A stretch of 64,000 nt of DNA from Entoloma clypeatum (taxonomy: Eukaryota; Basidiomycota; Agaricomycetes; Agaricales; Entolomataceae). The first letter of the stretch is position 1. Every line of letters begins with the position of its first letter. The DNA lies in assembly GCA_963565915.1 (NCBI GenBank), contig OY751487.1:1798001-1862000 (forward strand), in the 5' to 3' direction. The position numbers and the translations under genes are program-made. The notes under the pieces were generated by a model. That model was not told the DNA's origin. It worked only from the letters and a program-made list of their open reading frames with translations, and did not search any database. Below are positions 1 to 12,391 of the stretch, piece by piece.

Positions 1-1231
1 CATACTCCCCGTAACGAGCTGGATGTCATCGAACTGCAGCGCACGGACGGCGCGCGTGTGGCCGCGGAGACAGTGCAGCTCGACGCCCGTGTCCATGTTC
101 CAGACCCGGACGGTGCGGTCGTACGAGCCGGTAATAAGGACGGGGAAGGCGGGGTGGGAGAGGGTTTCGCTGAACTGGAGACACATGACGCCGTTGGTGT
201 GGCCTTTGAGGGTGCGCACGGTGAACCGGCCACGGCGCCAGTTGCGCTCGATGGTCATGCGTTCGCTGTATACGTCCTTCCAGGGGCGGGTGCGGGATTG
301 GGGGACGGGAATCGAGGTGATGAGTGCGCACGAGGATGCGGCTTGGGCTTCGTGGGGTATCGCGGGGGTAGATGAAGGGTAGCGCGGCCGGATATCCTCC
401 TGGTCGGACCGCTGTCGCTTCAAAGGCGGCGCAACCAAATATCTCTCGGCGTCGCTCGTGCCTCGTTTCAGGGATGGCAGGGATGACGAGCGAGAGTGAG
501 GATGATCGAGAGGAGGAGAGACCGATCCAGGTTGAAAGTTGCGCTTCTTCTCGAGGATGGGTAGGCCCCAGCCGCATTTATGGCACTTTTGGCCGATGTG
601 TTGCTCGCAGATGCCGCGCCATAGTATATCGTCATCGGCAAGAGTCTTCCATTTGTGAGTGACCTGGGCGGCGCGGCAGAGAGACGTCGCGTCGAGGTAG
701 CCCAGGATCTTGATCGAGACTTCTCTGGGTAGACATGCGAAGGGGTCGATCCGGATCAGGTGGGCGAGCTGCTCTGTGAGAAGGGAGAGCTGGGAGAAGC
801 AGCACATGGTGAGCAGACCCTGGAGAATGAGGGCTCGGCGGGGATGGGAGGAGGAAGAGAAATTGGACCAGATGGCATTGACGGCTTCGCGTTCTTCAAG
901 GGGCATCGCATCCAAGGACTGTGGGTGTGGTCAGAACTAATAACAGTGTAGACTGAAGAAATCAACGCGCCTGCTGCAGCTTGAGATTAGTTCCTTCATC
1001 CGCCATACGTTGATGGCGAACACAGAGCTTGCGGGACTTGCTCTGACCGCCTGGCGGGGGCGACGGGACCTCGCGCGGTGGTTCATGGTTTGGGCTGTCA
1101 TCATTCTCATCGAGAATGAGAGGGGTGTCTAAGAGGACCGGTTGGCTGGTTATGGACGAGACGTCAGTGGCGAGGCGGGGGGCAGGGAGGGTATCGCAGA
1201 CATAGGACGAGGGGGCAGGAGGAGCGGCCAT
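1..1231 (-). CDS. sconB: F-box/WD40 protein, SCF substrate receptor Met30/SconB (3' end cut by window edge)
   Basis: Substrate receptor of an SCF ubiquitin ligase that in fungi turns down sulphur assimilation by targeting the Met4/Cys3-type activator. The ATG at 1231 begins MAAPPAPSSYVCD. Exon 1 ends at 971 in NLKLQQ and exon 2 begins at 918 in SLDAMPLEERE. Then come an F-box (FACLPREVSIKILGYLDA), the CHKCGWGLP segment typical of Met30 proteins, a disordered linker, and the first WD40 repeats (TLKGHTNGVMCLQF, GSYDRTVRVWNMDTG, LRGHTRAVRALQFDD). The remaining repeats lie outside the window. The intron at 919-970 only keeps frame if the donor is GC rather than GT. Family identity is seen in the sequence; the sulphur role comes from knowledge of the family. 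Confidence 0.93.
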
Positions 1232-1442
1232 GACAGGGGAAATGCGGAAAGGACGTGGCAAGGGTCCAACAACGTTTTATGGAAATTTCACATAGTAATA
1301 GAGCAAAGTCCATTTTCACTGTCGCGTGACATGTCGCAATTTCTTGACCATCTCATCACGCAATATCAAAAAAAAAAAAACAATATCATGGATACACTAG
1401 GAAACAACAGCTATACAACACACAGCTTCGGTTTCTGTCATC

Positions 1443-3111
1443 TCAGTCCAACGAGATCTTCAGCTGTTCAAGAGGTATGGGCACAAACGAGTCCAACAAG
1501 ATCGACCGCGAGGCCAGCTCCCGCTCACAATACGGGGGCACTAACTGTCGGATAAGGTCCGGTCGTACGGAGAGCTCTGCTCCACGTCGTCAGCTCATCC
1601 CATACGTGACGTTGGCGCAATCCTCACTCACCTTCACGTGTAAAGTTAAATAGAGGGGGGAACTCTTTCCCGTTCGGCATTCGCTGCCCTTCAACACGGA
1701 GTTCGTCAAAGAACGGTTGCACCATCGCCTCCACAGCGCTAAGCCGCACTCCCGGCGTGTATTCCAACAACTTCGACACCAGATCTATCGCCTCCGGAGC
1801 CGTGCGAGGCCGGAAAACCTGCATAGAGCAAAACTGAGCAAGCAGTGTCATGCCGATGCTAAAAAAACGCACTTTTGAGAATGGGTGGGGTTTGATCTGG
1901 GGGAACTTGTGTTCCATGTAGTTGGGGTTCATCGTCTTTATTTGCTCCCGTGACGGCGTCCCAAGTACTTTGATGATTTCCACCAACTGGTCAATTCCGC
2001 TCTCTCCCGGGAATAGCGGTTGGCCCAACATCAACTCCGCCATCACACATCCCGTCGACCATATGTCTAGAGGGGAACATCGTTATTCAAAGTTGCCAAG
2101 AACCCGGGAAAGAAAAAAAAATCCATACCAATGTTGGTAGTGTAGTTGGTTGCGCCAAAAATGAGTTCAGGTGCTCGGTAATACCTGGAACAAATGTAGC
2201 TGACGTTGGGCTCGCCTGCCACGAGGATCTTTGCTGAGCCGAAATCACAGAGCTTCAACACCCCTGTGGCAGGGTTGAGGAGCAAATTCTGGGGTTTAAT
2301 ATCTCTGTGACAGATGCCAACAGAGTGGATGTACGCAAGGGATCGCATGAGCTGGTACATGTACAGCTTGATTTGCAGCATTGGCATGGGTTGCTTCAGC
2401 TTGGCATAATGGCGACTGGCGCGGTACACTGTTTCTGGAACATACTCGAGGACAAGGTTAAGATAAACTTCATCCTTCTGTGAGCAGACAGATGAGCTTT
2501 CAATAGAGTGATTTTCAGACGGCAATGTAGTGATACTACCTTGTCACCATTGGAATAGAAAAAAGCCTTGAGATCGACGACGTTAGGATGAGAAACAAGC
2601 CTCATGATTTGGAGTTCGCGATTCTAGATAGCAAAAGGTTAGTTCCGGAAGGACGACCGGGACACCCGAAAGCTCATGGGGATAAAGGGGGGAGTGGATA
2701 ACGGACCTTGAACCGCTTGTCCTGCAAGACCTTCTTGATAGCGATGTCTTCATTCTCCTTGGACCCGACGAGCCTGGCCTGGAATACAACACCGAAGGAG
2801 CCATTGCCGATGACTTTGCAGTTCGTGTATGATATTTCTCGTGTTTCGGCAGACTTGCCATCGGAGGCTATGACTTTGACAATCTTGTGCGGATCATCTA
2901 TGGCTAACGAGACGCGAAGGATGTGGAATGGGAATCGATCGACGGCGATTTGGGGTGAAAAAGCCAAGACATGCACGATCGACGAGGTTGGGTGAGGTGA
3001 GATTGGAAATAGGGTGATGAGGCGAAGCTAATCAGCGTCTTGGGTAATGTAAAGACGGGTGAGAGACAGACCAGAGATCTTGACACCATTTATTGGGGCA
3101 TGAAGGGACAT
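1443..3111 (-). CDS. GSK3: Glycogen synthase kinase 3 family protein kinase
   Basis: CMGC serine/threonine kinase. A short first exon ([13 protein letters not shown]) joins after an intron to [15 protein letters not shown], the usual fungal GSK3 N-terminus. Visible motifs are the glycine loop [12 protein letters not shown], the catalytic lysine in [13 protein letters not shown], the catalytic loop [18 protein letters not shown], and the activation loop [12 protein letters not shown] with the autophosphorylated tyrosine. After [21 protein letters not shown] the lobe ends in PPLFNFT. The last intron (1577-1631) restores [19 protein letters not shown], and the stop is at 1443-1445. The gene has several introns of about 50 nt. 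Known GSK3 roles include glycogen metabolism, morphogenesis and stress signalling; nothing here says which applies. Confidence 0.95.
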
Positions 3112-4389
3112 GATAGGACGGTGATAGGTGTACAGCACACAGGGGGGGAAGAATATGATCGGTGAAGAGACGTGAAATGGAGCGAGAACCGTGAGCAGAC
3201 GGCGTGTGGGGGATGGGGGGGTAAATACAGGGGAACGGGGAGGGGGAGGGGCAGTGGGCAGCGGACGACGGGGTGGGTGGTGAGGGAAGAGGTCCAAGCA
3301 CGGTTGGGAGCGTTGAAGAGAGATCAAGTGACCCTACAAACACACCCAAACACACCGCCCGTCGCTGTTCTTTGTCCGCTTGGCGGAGATCTCGCTCATC
3401 TCAAGCCCGTCGCTGCACTGGGCATTTCCACCTCCTTTCTTGTCGACGCGAGATGCAGCTCATCTTGCAGCGCGATCGATTTTGAGATCGTCATTCCATC
3501 CACGACCCACATAAAAAGCAATCAATTCTCCGCACCCGCTCGCTGGGCTTGTATATCAGCCTCGTGCATTGCCTGCAGGCAGATGCTCGACGCACGACCA
3601 ATCTCTTTCGAAGATTCCACCATCTCGTTCGCACACTCTCTGTCAAGCACTACCCACAATAAGGCCAGAAGAACCACGGAGAGGACGTCTACAGTTCTCC
3701 ACTACACTCTCGATGGCGTGACGGTATCCTGAGATGTTGGCCCACCATCCGATCGATAAACAAGGTTGAGAAACTCATAGGCGCAGGTAACAACTCCGAT
3801 TAGGGCCATTTGATGCACTTTCTGTCGTGTCAAAAGACAGAAGTTTCGTACCGAGTCTCTCCAGAGAGCACCGCGGACGCAACTACTACTTGGATAGCAT
3901 ACGGCGTGGATCCCCCCGAGTTTTGACACATCGATCCCTTCACGTAGGTTAGGTTACGATCCCCTGCAAGCTCCAAGTTCTAGAGCACTCTGTTGAGAGA
4001 AATAATGTATTTCGTACACACATATCGATCCGAACACTCAGAGATACGTTACCCCACAGAAGAAAAGTTACGAGAGTAAAGTCTAAATCCTCCCAAATTC
4101 TCGATCAGGCAGGCGATCGAGGACGGGAGGAAAGCAATAATCTGCAGGGTCGAGTGGCGCAACAGATCAATCCCGCCTGCCACGACCCCGACGGACCAGC
4201 CAAATGGGCAACGCAATCTGGATCGTGAATTTGTTAGGGATACATCGTACACTTTTCTGGTCAGCCTTCTTTCTTACCAGCACATGGTTGATCGAAAAGA
4301 TGTGCATGACCAGTTACAGTCCATAAATTCGCCAAACCGCCTTGACCACCGATGCATTCGTTGCCTCTCCGTCCAGTCGCGAATTCCCC
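3112..4389. other. Intergenic region between divergent GSK3 and MFS genes
   Basis: About 1.3 kb. The part next to GSK3 (3112-3350) is G-rich on this strand (CT-rich on the GSK3 sense strand), as expected of a fungal promoter and 5' UTR. Open frames exist here (for example 3172-3732 plus and 3702-3929 minus), but they show no domain, no plausible splice extension and no sign of coding bias, so I do not call genes. A short product starting with MALIGVVTCAYEFLNLVYRS on the minus strand near 3820 is possible but unsupported. Confidence 0.5.
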
Positions 4390-6709
4390 ATGTCCACCAG
4401 CGACTGCGACCATCCGTCCACTGCCAGCAGCACCCTACACGACCAGAGCGTCTCTTCGCATCCTCTTCGCACCCCGCACTCCTTTTCACAAGACATAGAG
4501 AAACAGCCTGTTGGTATTCACGGATGTTTCAAACCGCGCGCGTCGACTACGTTTCCGGGCAACGGTACATCCAACGATCCATACGTCGTCGACTGGGACC
4601 GCGACGACCCAGAGAACCCGTACAACTGGGACAAAAGCCGAAAATGGATCATCACCATGCAGGTATGTTTCTCCAATACCCTGCACACGCGTATCCTTTC
4701 TTATAGACATCTTCGCCAGCTCGCGCTCTGCACCTGGACAGTGTCCTTTGGTAGCAGTGCATATACGGGCGGCATCCAGGGCACCATCCACGAACTCAAG
4801 ATTTCTAATGATGTTGCTCTTTTGGGTGTATCGCTGTATGTCTTGGGGTTTGCCTTGGGGTGCGTTCATCGCATTTCATTTCGTCCAATGTGATTGAACT
4901 TGATGGAATTTCTGATGCGCGTAGCCCTCTGGTATTTGCTCCCATGGGCGAGGTAAGCGAACACAAACTTCTTCCGTCACACCGCGTATGAAATCGCCCT
5001 CATGCTTAGATGTTCGGAAGAGTATGCTTTCTAGACTTCCCTTATCGTCGCCACGTCATCCTGAGCGCCTTCTAACAGCGCATCGTCTTCCTGGTGACAC
5101 TCTCAGCCTACACGCTGTTCCAACTCGGCGGAAGCATGGGACACAGTCTGCCCATTCTCCTGTCCTGTCGACTTCTTACAGGCATCTTTGGCTCGTCCCG
5201 TAAATAACCCTTACCAACTTGGCTGCTTCGTATACGATCACTGGAACTAATTCACGCTTTCAGCTCTGACGAACGCCGGCGGCGCAATCTCGGACATCTG
5301 GAATGCCCGCGAACGTGGCCTGGCTTCTGCTATCTATGCTACCGTGCCTTTTCTTGGACCCGGTACGCTCGTTGCGCCGCTTCATGCTTACCCCGACCTT
5401 GATGCGACATGGATGCTCTGGCGATAGTCATAGGTCCGATTGTAGGCGGTTTCGTAGCGGAAAATCCGCGCCTGGGTTGGCACTTCAACTTTTGGTTGAT
5501 CTTCCTCTTCTCTTCCATCAGCCTTGTTCTTGGCTATCTCGTCACCCCTGAAACGGTAAGAGGATGACCACTTCGCGCTCATCGATTACCTGACATCTGA
5601 TGAAATTCACGAAAGTACGCCCCTGTATTGTTACGCCAACGTGCACAGAAACTTTCTGCCACTTCAAATGGCATCGTACATTATGTGTCGATTCACGATG
5701 TAAATCAGATTCGATCATTTTCCAGAACAATGGGTATCAACCTTAGCAGACCATTCTGTACGTCCTGGTCCAGCCACATCCCCATCGCAGACGTAAAACT
5801 GAATTTGCTCTTAGTGTTCATCGTCACCGAGCCCATTGTGCTTCTACTGGCCATTTACATATCTGTGATGTACGGGACGCTTTATGCGCTCTTTGCCGCC
5901 TTCCCCATCGTCTTCGAACACCATCGAGGCTTTACGCCGGGGCAGACGGGGCTTGCGTTTCTTGGGATCGGCTTCGGCATCATCATAGGAATCACGACTC
6001 AGTCATACCAAAACAAGCGCTATCGAGAGTTGATGGATAAGAGTCCTACGGATATGGCTCCCCCTGAGGCGTAAGTTCCCCGCATCCGCCCTTCCTCTTC
6101 TGATGACGACGATAATGACGCCGGCGGCTGATTTTTGCACAGGCGACTCCATACGGCGATGCTCGGGGGCGTCCTAATTCCTATCGGGTTATTTTGGTTC
6201 GCATGGTAAGCTACCCGCGCCGCAGTTTACCTTGTCTTACTCTGACCTTGCCCCTTGCAGGACTACGTCTCCAACTATTCACTGGATAGTCCCCGTGCTG
6301 GCTGGGGTCCCTTTCGGTGCCGGAGTGGCACAGATTCTGCAATCGCTGACGACGTATCTGATGGACACGTATCCTTTATACTTTGCGAGCTCCGTCGCGT
6401 CGACCATCGTGCTCAGGTCGTGCTGTGGCGCCGCCTTTCCCCTTTTTAGCCCCGCGATGTTTGGCTTGCTGGGAGATCAGTGGGCGATGAGTCTTTTTGG
6501 GTTTTTAGCGCTGGCGTGCATGCCGATACCTGTGCTGTTCTGGGTGAGTTTCAAGTGATCTGTTCATGCTGCGCTCTCTATCTCCTGTTGCTGTGTTGTC
6601 TGACTTGGGCGATTTTTGTTAGAAATACGGATCATGGATCAGGAGCAAATCGCGGGTCGCGTATAAGGATCCTGATCCACAGTTGACAGATCCTTCGCTT
6701 GAAAAATAA
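4390..6709 (+). CDS. MFS transporter, DHA1 (polyamine/drug:H+ antiporter) type
   Basis: Plasma-membrane exporter of the 12-helix DHA1 group related to Flr1/Tpo-type proteins; the substrate cannot be told. The ATG at 4390 (MSTSDCDHPS) is followed by a soluble N-terminus, the landmark DPYVVDWDRDDPENPYNW, then helices beginning LALCTWTVSFGSSAYTGG. Later landmarks: LVFAPMGE-MFGRRIVFLV, LTGIFGSSPLTNAGGAISD, FLGPVIGPIVGGFV, FNFWLIFLFSS, VTEPIVLLLAIYISVMYG and CGAAFPLFSPAMF. The protein ends in SKSRVAYKDPD...LEK with TAA at 6707-6709. The frame looks broken at several points, but each break is removed by a GT..AG intron, for example after MFGR near 5020. I see an intact gene with about ten short introns. 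Confidence 0.9.
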
Positions 6710-7019
6710 AACAATGCAGTCCAGCTTGAGGGACTGGCTCGATAGATGTTAACGAACGCATTTACTTATGGCTTCACGACAATGTTATTTCACGTCTGAT
6801 ACACATCACGCCCTTGTCTCATGACATATGGTTTATTATGGTACAGCCTCGACGATGATATGCATCGAGGGTCAAAATGAAAATTACAGATACGGATACA
6901 CTCAGACTCAGAGATACCAGGACGAGCGATGGGTAAGCAGATAATCGAATGCGTGCCAGATCTGCATGGCAACGCGTCGACACAATCCAAGAAGCCAAGC
7001 TCTTCGTTTTTTTCGGTGC
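6710..7019. other. Intergenic, convergent 3' ends
   Basis: Space between the stop codons of the MFS transporter and tRNase Z, which converge. It should hold both 3' UTRs. I see no gene or repeat in it. Confidence 0.5.
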
Positions 7020-8552
7020 CTACAGTCTCCTCTTCTTGTTCCTGTCGTGATTGTGGTTAGCATAGAGAAAACCCTCGACAGGATCCGCATGATGCAGGTC
7101 CACTCTGGCGTCTGCATTCTGGGAAGTATCGCTGGGGGAAACTGACAGGTGAACATCGAGACTTGAAGACGCGATGGAAGCGGAGTCCGACGTGCCCGTA
7201 GGAATGACGACGTGGAAAAAGTCGTAAGCTGCGACGGCTGAGGTGCCGGAACCCCAGGCCTTGGTGGCTTGCCTCTCGATTTCACTCATGACGGCCGTGC
7301 GGTGGTCCCTGTTATGGCGCGGCGCAGGGAACCTGACCTCGGCATATTTTTTGTCGGAGCAAGACGACTTGGAGATGACAGTGTTTCATACCTTGAGCCG
7401 ATGTGGTTGAGAACCAACCTTTTCGCGCCGATGGTTTTGGCAAAGGCGCCTGCCATGGCAGGGATTGAATGACCTCGCGCAAACGCCTTTTCCAATACAG
7501 CCTCCGGTGGCCTGCGATGGTTGTAGTCTACATGCTTGGGAATGTGAGCGTCAGTCGCCTCATGTACCAGCAAAGACGGCGGAGGGGAAATGCAGAGCGG
7601 GATGATGGTTGATGGATCATGGGTATCCCCCAAGACGACCAGTTTGCGCTGCGGACCGGATGTCTCTCGGAATATGTAGCCTAGGCAGGGATCTGGTGGA
7701 GTGTCATTGGAGCGTGGAGACGAAGGGAAAGGGTTGGGACTGACCTCGGTGTGCGATGGGACCTGCGTCGACGACTACGTCGCCGAACGAGCCCCGTGAT
7801 CTTGTGAGCCCTTTCCAGAAGGAATCATGTGTGCATAGAATGTCGGTTCCTGCGGTCTCGTTTGCTTGCATGAGGTCTTGATCGCGGACATTGTCGCGTG
7901 TTGGGCTGGCGGGGAGGCACGGGGTGAGAGGATCTCGTGAGGTGAGAAGCTCGTGGACGGTGTATGTTTCTGCGGTCCGCGTGAGGGTCATCTTCATGAT
8001 GTGGCGCACAAAATTGCGGATTCCTGCTGGGCCGTAGATTTCGATTTTAGGCTTTTGTCAGGTTAGACTGGGGGGGTTATGCACGACTCGGGTGGGGTCG
8101 AGAACGCGTGCCGACTTACTGGTTTCACAACTGGGGCTGTCGATGGGGAGGCTGTAGCGGGTGGGGGGTACAACACGCTGCGAAGGAAGGGAACTATGCC
8201 CATGATATGATCGGCTGTAGAAGATGATGAACGGTAGTATGAAATGTGTTTTTTGGACACTCACCATGCATGTGTGTGACGAAGATCTTTGTCACCCTGC
8301 TGGCTTTGAGATTTTTGGAGTTTCGGCCTTGCATTGAAAATTGACGGAGGGTTCCTTCCGCACAATCGACCACTGGAAGGTATGAAGACACAATGTCGGG
8401 CATTGATTAGGAAAAAGCGCACTCCAGAGCGATCCATCTGGTAATAAATCGCAGACGAGGGATGAACAGTTTCTTGACTCGGAAGGCCCACCGCCGCTGG
8501 ATGTGCCCAAGAAAGTGACGGAGAATTCAGTTGACATTGAAGAGTCCCACAT
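7020..8552 (-). CDS. Ribonuclease Z (tRNase Z), short type
   Basis: Metallo-beta-lactamase-fold endonuclease that removes the 3' trailer of precursor tRNA. The N-terminus MSTEFSVTFLGTSSGG is followed by the substrate-binding motif PSESRN, then VDCAEGTLRQFSMQ. The zinc motif reads THMHADHIMGIVPFL (HxHxDH) once the intron after HMH is removed. Downstream are the GPAGIRNFVRHIM-like stretch, GDTHDPSTIIPLC, EATDAH and the histidine motif LVLNHIGSRF. The C-terminus is rich in Ser and Asp and ends NHNHDRNKKRRL. Two in-frame ATGs (8552 and 8537) could start it. Only one catalytic lactamase domain is present, so it is the short form rather than the long Trz1 type. Nuclear or mitochondrial location is not evident. 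Confidence 0.92.
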
Positions 8553-8678
8553 GCCGCGACACTGCCTTTAAGACTAATAAGTAGGATGTGGATATACGAT
8601 CAGGGGTTGTACTAGTGGGGCTGTGTTCCAGTGCCTATATCTACTCCCTCCAATCGCTTACTTACCTACTACCAAGCC

Positions 8679-10922
8679 ATGAGCATCGCGTACGGAGACA
8701 CCAGCACCGTCGTCGGAGACATCACCAACTACAATCCTGCAGCCAAACATAATACCGAACACCCATTTACCAAAGACCGCCACATTGATGACCGTCCGGG
8801 TGGATCAAGTTCTCATTCAAGACAAAAACAATTCGTTGACAATGTTGACTACGCGCTCAAGGATAGGCCTTTCTTCGTTCCTATCGGAAAGGATGGCGTC
8901 ATCGCTGCACTGGAGAAGCTTGATCGCCAATTAGTGCAGGTGCAGCCCACACCCCACCAAATTGTTCCCCCAACTAAATCTCTTCCAGTCTGGAAGGAGC
9001 AGAATCCTATCTTCAAAAGTAAGCAAGAGTTCTACATTCCATGCTTTCGTTCCATTTAATGCCTGTCGTGCAGTCTCCTACAGATTGGACTGGAAGGGAA
9101 GTCATACCCGGAAGGCTGGGACTCATCAATCATGGGTAATTGTTGGCCTGAACATCGTACTCACAGGAGCTGACAGGCCATCCAGTGGGATTCCCAAAGT
9201 TCTCATCCGTCCTGGTCGGTATCCCCGGCTTCCCTTCGGCAACTGGTGGGCTCGGGCTTGGTGTGGAACCTCGGGACGTGAGCCTTGCTTTCTATCAAGT
9301 CTTCACATATACTCAGTATGTCACACAGTCTCCGACACCGCGACCGAGTTTCATGGCCTTACGATCGTGCAAGTCTCTCAAAACCAGGCTGCAGTAATTT
9401 CAGATCCACAGAATCACATATTTGTCACCAAGAATGCCGGTTTTGTTGCTTTTGCAATCGAGGGCACGTATGATGTCCTGGCCATTGTGGACCAAACCCA
9501 TCTCCCTGGAGTTGTCAAAGACAGACTGACAGGGGTCACTCTGGGCTGGACTCACGAGGTAAAGATGAAGAGTCAGATCGGGCAAGGGCATGAACAGGAC
9601 TACGTCGTTGCCACCTTGTAGCCCCATTCACGCATTCTTCCTTCACACATCTAACATTTTCCCCAAGTTTGAATATCCCCGCGAGCAATTGTGCCATCCT
9701 ACAACGCGGGGATGAACTTGAACTGCTGGGCGCTGGTCAGTCAGTTATCACGAACCCCAGCGTCACCCTCCGTGGGCTTTACACCCTTGGAGAAAACCAA
9801 CTGGAAATGCCAACCAAGGACATGTATGTCATGAAATTTCTCATTCGCGAAATCACCTTGAAGAATTTCCAGCTTCACTCGAGATCAAGTTCCAGTCAGC
9901 TTGACAATTTATCTCAAGTGGCAGCTCACGGAACCACTGAAATTGACAACACACGGTTACAACACACCATATGATGCCCTGCGCGATAAAACGCAGTCAA
10001 TCCTGACACAAATTGTTGCACATCTTGATTATTCGGCAATGGTAAATCAATGGATCGTGAGATGTTTAAGAGGTTTGACGCCTCATGATTTTTTTGCAGG
10101 TCAAGCAGCGTTCCCTCGGACCTGATAACATGGAGGACGGTACTGATCCTTCTTCCGCATTTTTGGATGCTCTTCGGACCCGTGCTATGGACGAAATGCA
10201 CGAGGCTGCTCTGGAGTATGGGATTATCCTGAAAGACCTTGGTAATTACTGAACCACCACTTGAAACATGCCCAGTCTGATCATCGTTCCCTAGCCGTCA
10301 TCGATCGCCAATTTAAGGGGGAGATTGCATCCACGATGGACAAGCTCACAAGTAGGACGCATTTTGCGATTTGCCTTTTCATCTCTAACCAATGTCTCGC
10401 AGCTCGCGCATTGCAAGCGCAAGTTGAAGCTGCCGTACGTATCGAACAGTTTAAATCAATTTTTCCTATTGACCCGAACTCTTTGGGAAGAACGTGGACC
10501 GAGAGAACAGCAACAAGGTGAAGCAAGAAGAGGGTGCCCTTTCAGTGTCCCGCATAAGAGCGCAGGCTGCAAACACTCAAGCGGATGCCCAAGCGTACAG
10601 CATAGTAGCAGCAGCCAAAGCATCAGCCCAGCGCACGAAAATTGAAGCAGAAGCTCAAGCAGAGGCGACACGGTTGGCAGCGGAAGCGGAGGCTCAAGCC
10701 ATCAAGATTAAAGCGCAAGCGGACGCACAGGTAACTGACCCATTCGCGCGAGAAATGGAGCTACGCCGGCTGGAGGTGGCGAGGATCAAAGCATATGGGT
10801 CAAAGACGGTCTTTGTGCCGAGTGAAGGCGCAGGTGCGCAAATGGGGAATGTCATGGCAATGGGGCTGGCAGCAGGACTCGGTGCGGATGCGAGGCGTTC
10901 TGAGCCGGTGACGTCGAAGTAG
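8679..10922 (+). CDS. SPFH/band-7 domain protein
   Basis: Membrane-associated scaffold-type protein of the stomatin/prohibitin/flotillin superfamily; exact role unknown. The ATG at 8679 starts MSIAYGDTSTVVGD. An N-terminal region of about 115 residues without known domain precedes a spliced segment (GREVIPGRLGLINHG). The band-7 core follows: TIVQVSQNQAAVISDPQNH, ILQRGDELELLGAGQSVI, RDQVPVSLTIYLKWQLTEP. Then come ALRTRAMDEMHEAALEYGI and a long Ala/Glu/Gln-rich coiled coil from about 10500 (TKIEAEAQAEATRLAAEAEA). The stop is at 10920-10922. The coiled coil after SPFH is the flotillin-like arrangement, but sequence resemblance to true flotillins looks weak. No transmembrane helix is obvious. Exon borders between 9019 and 9720 are the least certain. 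Confidence 0.8.
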
Positions 10923-11060
10923 TCAAACGTAGTCATAATGCGGCGATGGTAAGTAGGTATTGTAGTAATTAGTAAGTAATATGCAAGTCCCAAGTTTTTG
11001 TTGACGGTTGTTGTGCAACGGGAGTCAGCCGCATGTCTCTCTTGCCGTTGTGAGTCCTAA

Positions 11061-11080
11061 CCACCACCACCACCACCACC
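11061..11080. repeat. (CCA)n microsatellite upstream of ATG8
   Basis: About seven copies of a CCA/ACC trinucleotide, 52 bp before the ATG8 start codon, so in its 5' UTR or core promoter. Confidence 0.85.
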
Positions 11081-11132
11081 TGTTGAATACTCTCCCCAAA
11101 CACTTCCTGCCAACAAGCCCAGCACATCAAAT

Positions 11133-11739
<607 letters not shown>

Positions 11740-12391
11740 TTCCGGGAATTTATGGCACCTCAGTTTGACGGACATTGGGTTGGCCGTAGGGCAGTCTCAG
11801 TGGTTTTTACAGCGTTTATCATCATTCTCACTTGACCCTTGCCAACCTCTATTGCGCGTCGTTATACCCACCCTTATAGTTCTTTCTTCCTGCTTTACGC
11901 TTACAGATAATATCTGTCCTCTCATCGATTCTATCCTTAAATTCTATCGCAATTCAGGGCTCTCTATATTTGTATCGATCCATACTTGTAACAAGTCGCA
12001 ACACTGACATTCCTCAATTTATCCATTAAATGCGAAGAGCCCTTTTACTACATAAAACGCAACAAGATTTCTGGCTGAAGACGCTGCATGAAACTCATCG
12101 AAATCATCGCACACTCCTCAAAGCACAAGTCCCCCCCTCTGCCGCTTGTCAAGAGGCTAGCACTTTTGCTGGTGGCCTGATCTGAATTTTACGACATTGT
12201 TCGTCAAACCTATTGCAGCAAGGAGAATAATGGATGGCCCGGCCCCCACGCCACTCGATGACCATTAAAAATGGTTGCTTGCTGGGATATACAGGTCCTG
12301 CGAATCTGTGATTCAGAACACCCCCCTCCCCACCTTCAAACAGTGCATCCACGTTCCTTTGATTCATTCTAGCGTTCTTTCATTCATTGAC
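11740..12391. other. Intergenic region after ATG8
   Basis: About 650 bp between ATG8 and the next plus-strand gene. It should hold the ATG8 3' UTR and a promoter. I see no gene, RNA or repeat in it. Confidence 0.5.

Noticed and set aside
26..577. 183-codon open frame on the minus strand
   Set aside because: It overlaps the WD40/F-box gene on the same strand in another frame; the Met30 frame carries the real motifs and this one is rich in Pro/Arg/His as expected of a shadow.
3172..3732. 186-codon plus-strand open frame next to GSK3
   Set aside because: It starts in the GSK3 promoter/5' UTR, has no recognisable domain and no consistent codon pattern.
4988..5203. Apparent frameshift or stop in the MFS transporter after MFGR
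   Set aside because: A GT..AG intron of about 60 nt removes it and restores RIVFLVTLSAYTLFQLGG in frame.
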